A stretch of 64,000 bases of DNA from Sulfolobus islandicus Y.N.15.51 (lineage in GTDB: Archaea; Thermoproteota; Thermoprotei_A; Sulfolobales; Sulfolobaceae). Under the pieces are notes generated by a model. That model did no database searches, had not been told where the DNA came from, and saw only the letters and a list, made by a program, of their open reading frames with translations. The stretch spans positions 124,001 to 188,000 of the forward strand of contig NC_012623.1 of NCBI RefSeq assembly GCF_000022485.1, read 5' to 3'. Both the position numbers and the translations under genes were made by a program. Of this stretch, positions 62,038-64,000 are shown in pieces. Within the stretch, counting starts at the first letter, position 1, and every line of letters starts with the position of its first letter.

Positions 62038-63352
62038 TTGTGTGAGAAAATATGTAAGCAGAAGGTTAAAAGTCTTCATCAAGACTCACCTGGAACCTTG
62101 AAGCGTGGAGTTGTTTGAGATGATATGAGTAATGCCTTATCACCGACATGGGCCTGAACTTCCAACGCGAATTACTTTCATGGATCGAAACGTAGAGATA
62201 GACCTCCAAGGAGCGAAGAGAGGGAAAGTAACCTCCGAGCTCCTCCTCGAACCTAGCCAGGGTCGAGTTGAAACTCTCCGACGTGTTATTAGTGTAGAGG
62301 TAGTGTCTAATCTCCCTGGGGAAGTTGAGAAAGGAACAATACTTGTCAGCAGCGTCAAGAAGCCTCTTGGCTCGGGCTGGAGAAAAGGGTTGGACAAGTT
62401 GGCTGAGGGACAATATAGCCTTCCTTCCCTCCTCCACGTTCCTGGAGGACTTTAGATCCCTAACTCTAATCATTAGTTCCTCCTTCTCCTTGTCTGGGAG
62501 GACCCTCATGAGGTTCCTAACCATGTGTGTTATACAGAGCTGGTGTTGAGAGGAGGGAAAGAGCGTGGACACGACGCGATCGAGTCCAGAGAAGTCATCG
62601 CTCACGATTACGTCAACCCTGCTGACTCCCCTGCTTACGAGTCCGCTCAAGAAGGACTTCCAACCGTCCAAGTCCTCCCTATCCCTAACTTCGTAGTCCA
62701 AGACGAACTTATTCCCTTCTAAGTCAACTCCTATGGCAATGTAAATGGCTCTCTCCATGATCGACTCGCTGATTCTGACCTTTACGATCTTCACATCGAT
62801 GTAAAGGGCTAGGAGATCGTGAGGTAGTTCGCGGCTCTTGTATTCCTTGAGTTTGTTGGATATTCTCTCGGCAACCCGATTCATTACGATCTCACTATAC
62901 GGTATTCCCTTGGCTGCTAACACGGCCTTGACTTGACTTGGAGTCATGCCTGATAGAACGAGCTGCTGGAGGAAGTCCTCGTAATCTGGGCTGGTCCTCT
63001 CGTACTTCTCCGGAAGGATCTTGGGTCTGAAGCCACCCTTTCTGGTTCTCGGTAATCTGAGTCTTAATACTCCGTCTCCGGTTCCCAGATATCTGAAGTA
63101 GGTCCCGTTCTTGTGGTCGTCCTCAACTTCTAGGTAGGCTTCCCTCTCTTCCATCATGGCCTCTTGCAAGATTATCTCCTCTATTTCCCTTAGGCTAACT
63201 CCTTCTTTGATTGCCTTTCTTATCTTTTCTCTTATTTCTTCCATTACCTTCATGGTATTACTCTCCCTTATGGTATTACCCCTTCCGGGGTTATTTTTAC
63301 TTTTTGTCATTATTTTTCACCTTTTGCTACCACAACTATAACTGGTAGCCCC
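62021..63352 (-). mobile_element. IS256-family element (ISC1332-like), copy 2
   Basis: 1332 bp between GGGGCTACTGGG (62021) and the inverse of GGGGCTACCAGT (63352). It is in the same orientation as copy 1, so the two form direct repeats ~21 kb apart. It lies between two inverted pieces of element Y, with no clear 8-bp target duplication. Confidence 0.9.
62066..63310 (-). CDS. IS256-family transposase, copy 2
   Basis: 414 aa, nearly identical to copy 1 with the extra Lys-Glu after LPDK and a few substitutions (LRLRLPRT, SSRNVEE, SFNSTLA). DDE residues are intact (YIDVKIV, VSDDFSG, NTSESFN). Likely functional. Confidence 0.92.
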   Translation of the reverse strand: MTKSKNNPGRGNTIRESNTMKVMEEIREKIRKAIKEGVSLREIEEIILQEAMMEEREAYLEVEDDHKNGTYFRYLGTGDGVLRLRLPRTRKGGFRPKILPEKYERTSPDYEDFLQQLVLSGMTPSQVKAVLAAKGIPYSEIVMNRVAERISNKLKEYKSRELPHDLLALYIDVKIVKVRISESIMERAIYIAIGVDLEGNKFVLDYEVRDREDLDGWKSFLSGLVSRGVSRVDVIVSDDFSGLDRVVSTLFPSSQHQLCITHMVRNLMRVLPDKEKEELMIRVRDLKSSRNVEEGRKAILSLSQLVQPFSPARAKRLLDAADKYCSFLNFPREIRHYLYTNNTSESFNSTLARFEEELGGYFPSLRSLEVYLYVSIHESNSRWKFRPMSVIRHYSYHLKQLHASRFQVSLDEDF

Positions 63353-63590
63353 CATTTTCACAAGTGTTTTATGCCTTGCTGATAAATGTTCATAGGGGAC
63401 CGGGCCGTTGTAGTATTCTATCCAAGGCTTCATGTGAATCGGTACTACATCGTCCCGGTTCCCTTTAAGTATTACGCGACTTTTTGCTTCAAGCGAAAAT
63501 TCAAAATTTCTCAGTAATTCACGATATCTTTTGAATTATTATCTATAAACCTTTACATAGATTTATTCAATTATTTGCACTTGGGACACT
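63353..63590 (-). mobile_element. inverted fragment of element Y
   Basis: Reverse complement of the first ~240 bases of the copy at 61569, ending at the equivalent of ACTTGTGAAAATG, about 10 bases further than the fragment at 40706-40932. With the plus-strand copy it forms an inverted repeat around IS256 copy 2. The junction with the ISH3-type left end is the same as at ~40705. Confidence 0.7.
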
Positions 63591-63896
63591 CTCTCGACTT
63601 GCTTTCCACCGAATCGTTCCATAAACACGCTGAGATGAGGGTTCTCGCCACCTCTTCCCCTTTCTTTCCCTTGAAGTTCAGCATGGAAAGTAATTTATAT
63701 CCTATTTGTTGTAAGTTGTTTTGGTGAGGGAGTACCGGTGTTACCATCTCACTTACTCACGTGGTAATACCACATCTCCCTCACCTTAAACCTTTCTTCA
63801 ATTGAATTCTTAATACTCATATAAATCCTGTTATCTATCATGAATCGATATTATTCTGTCAGAATTATTTTTCATAATACGATTTTGGGTCTACCG
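63591..63896 (-). mobile_element. ISH3-type left end, inverted, cutting tRNA-Thr
   Basis: Reverse complement of 40400 to ~40705, including the inverted-repeat terminus GATTTTGGGTCTACCG (63881-63896), the hairpin leader and the first ~30 transposase codons. The right half of this element is missing; the Y fragment follows. The terminus abuts TACC of the tRNA anticodon loop. Confidence 0.85.
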
Positions 63897-63935
63897 TACC
63901 AAGGCAGCGCTCTAGCCAGGCTGAGCTACCGCGGC
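63897..63935 (-). tRNA. tRNA-Thr(GGT), 5' half only
   Basis: Reads GCCGCGGTAGCTCAGCCTGG then CTAGAGCGCTGCCTTGGTA: acceptor GCCGCGG, D-stem GCTC/GAGC, anticodon stem CTGCC, loop TTGGTA (anticodon GGT) up to position 37. The insertion-sequence terminus follows immediately. The matching 3' half (GGCAG, T-arm, CCGCGGC) is not adjacent but occurs at 53029-53068 on the same strand, 10.8 kb away. A TATA-like TTATAACC lies ~25-35 bases upstream. At this locus the gene cannot make a tRNA. Confidence 0.85.
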
Positions 63936-64000
63936 ACTATTATGCAGATTTTAAGTAAAGGGTTATAAATGTATCGTGACTATTAAGAATACATTTTTAC

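Overview
The window is from a crenarchaeon of the order Sulfolobales, most likely Saccharolobus (Sulfolobus) solfataricus or a close relative. It is AT-rich and has short TATA-type promoters a few tens of bases upstream of start codons, many leaderless genes and ATGA-type gene overlaps. It carries four-subunit pyruvate:ferredoxin oxidoreductase genes, a ferritin-encapsulin fusion, an SSV-type (fuselloviral) integrase and a dense load of ISC-type insertion sequences (IS110, IS5, ISH3 and IS256 families).

1-40 kb is mainly chromosomal metabolism. From the left: the end of an Nre-type DNA repair gene overlapping a radical SAM gene; a DUF2173 protein; an MFS transporter; a mutarotase; an SRPBCC-like protein; and a fused ferritin-encapsulin nanocompartment gene. 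An IS5-family transposase gene follows, split by an IS110-family element whose left end looks like a bridge RNA with a guide matching the actual insertion target. Next come an ATPase/winged-helix pair, a GH15 glucoamylase/trehalase facing a GT4 glycosyltransferase, and porGDAB. A DmsBC-like membrane iron-sulfur protein precedes an operon of etfB-etfA-acyl-CoA dehydrogenase-molybdenum hydroxylase large subunit, which is divergent from a polytopic ferredoxin. The stretch ends with a thioredoxin-reductase-like flavoprotein, coiled-coil and membrane proteins, an MscS channel, an amidohydrolase, an FAH-family enzyme, a ThDP enzyme, a GT4, fixC-fixX, UspA and an aldo/keto reductase.

39.3-45 kb holds a 2-oxoacid dehydrogenase E1 pair. 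The alpha gene is intact. The beta gene is cut after 26 codons by two tandem ISH3-type elements that share three copies of the target TGTT. The first of these is further interrupted by other insertion-sequence DNA, including a 1.33-kb IS256-family element. A VapB-like antitoxin with a broken VapC, a DedA protein and a second MscS follow.

47-64 kb is an accessory island tied to a tRNA-Thr(GGT) gene on the minus strand. A decayed tRNA 3'-half lies at 47081. A 40-bp copy of the tRNA-Thr 3' half lies inside a contiguous SSV-type integrase gene at 53029. Only the 5' half of tRNA-Thr remains at 63897-63935, cut in the anticodon loop by an ISH3-type end. Between these lie secreted or membrane virus-like proteins (one resembling an eqolisin glutamic peptidase), C2H2 zinc-finger proteins, two ribbon-helix-helix proteins, winged-helix regulators with palindromic operators, and other small plasmid- or virus-like ORFs. 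There is also more host-like material: uppP, PaREP1, a broken ATPase and a candidate C/D box sRNA. An uninterrupted integrase-att-integrase arrangement inside an integrated island suggests tandem or nested integration at one tRNA, followed by decay driven by insertion sequences.
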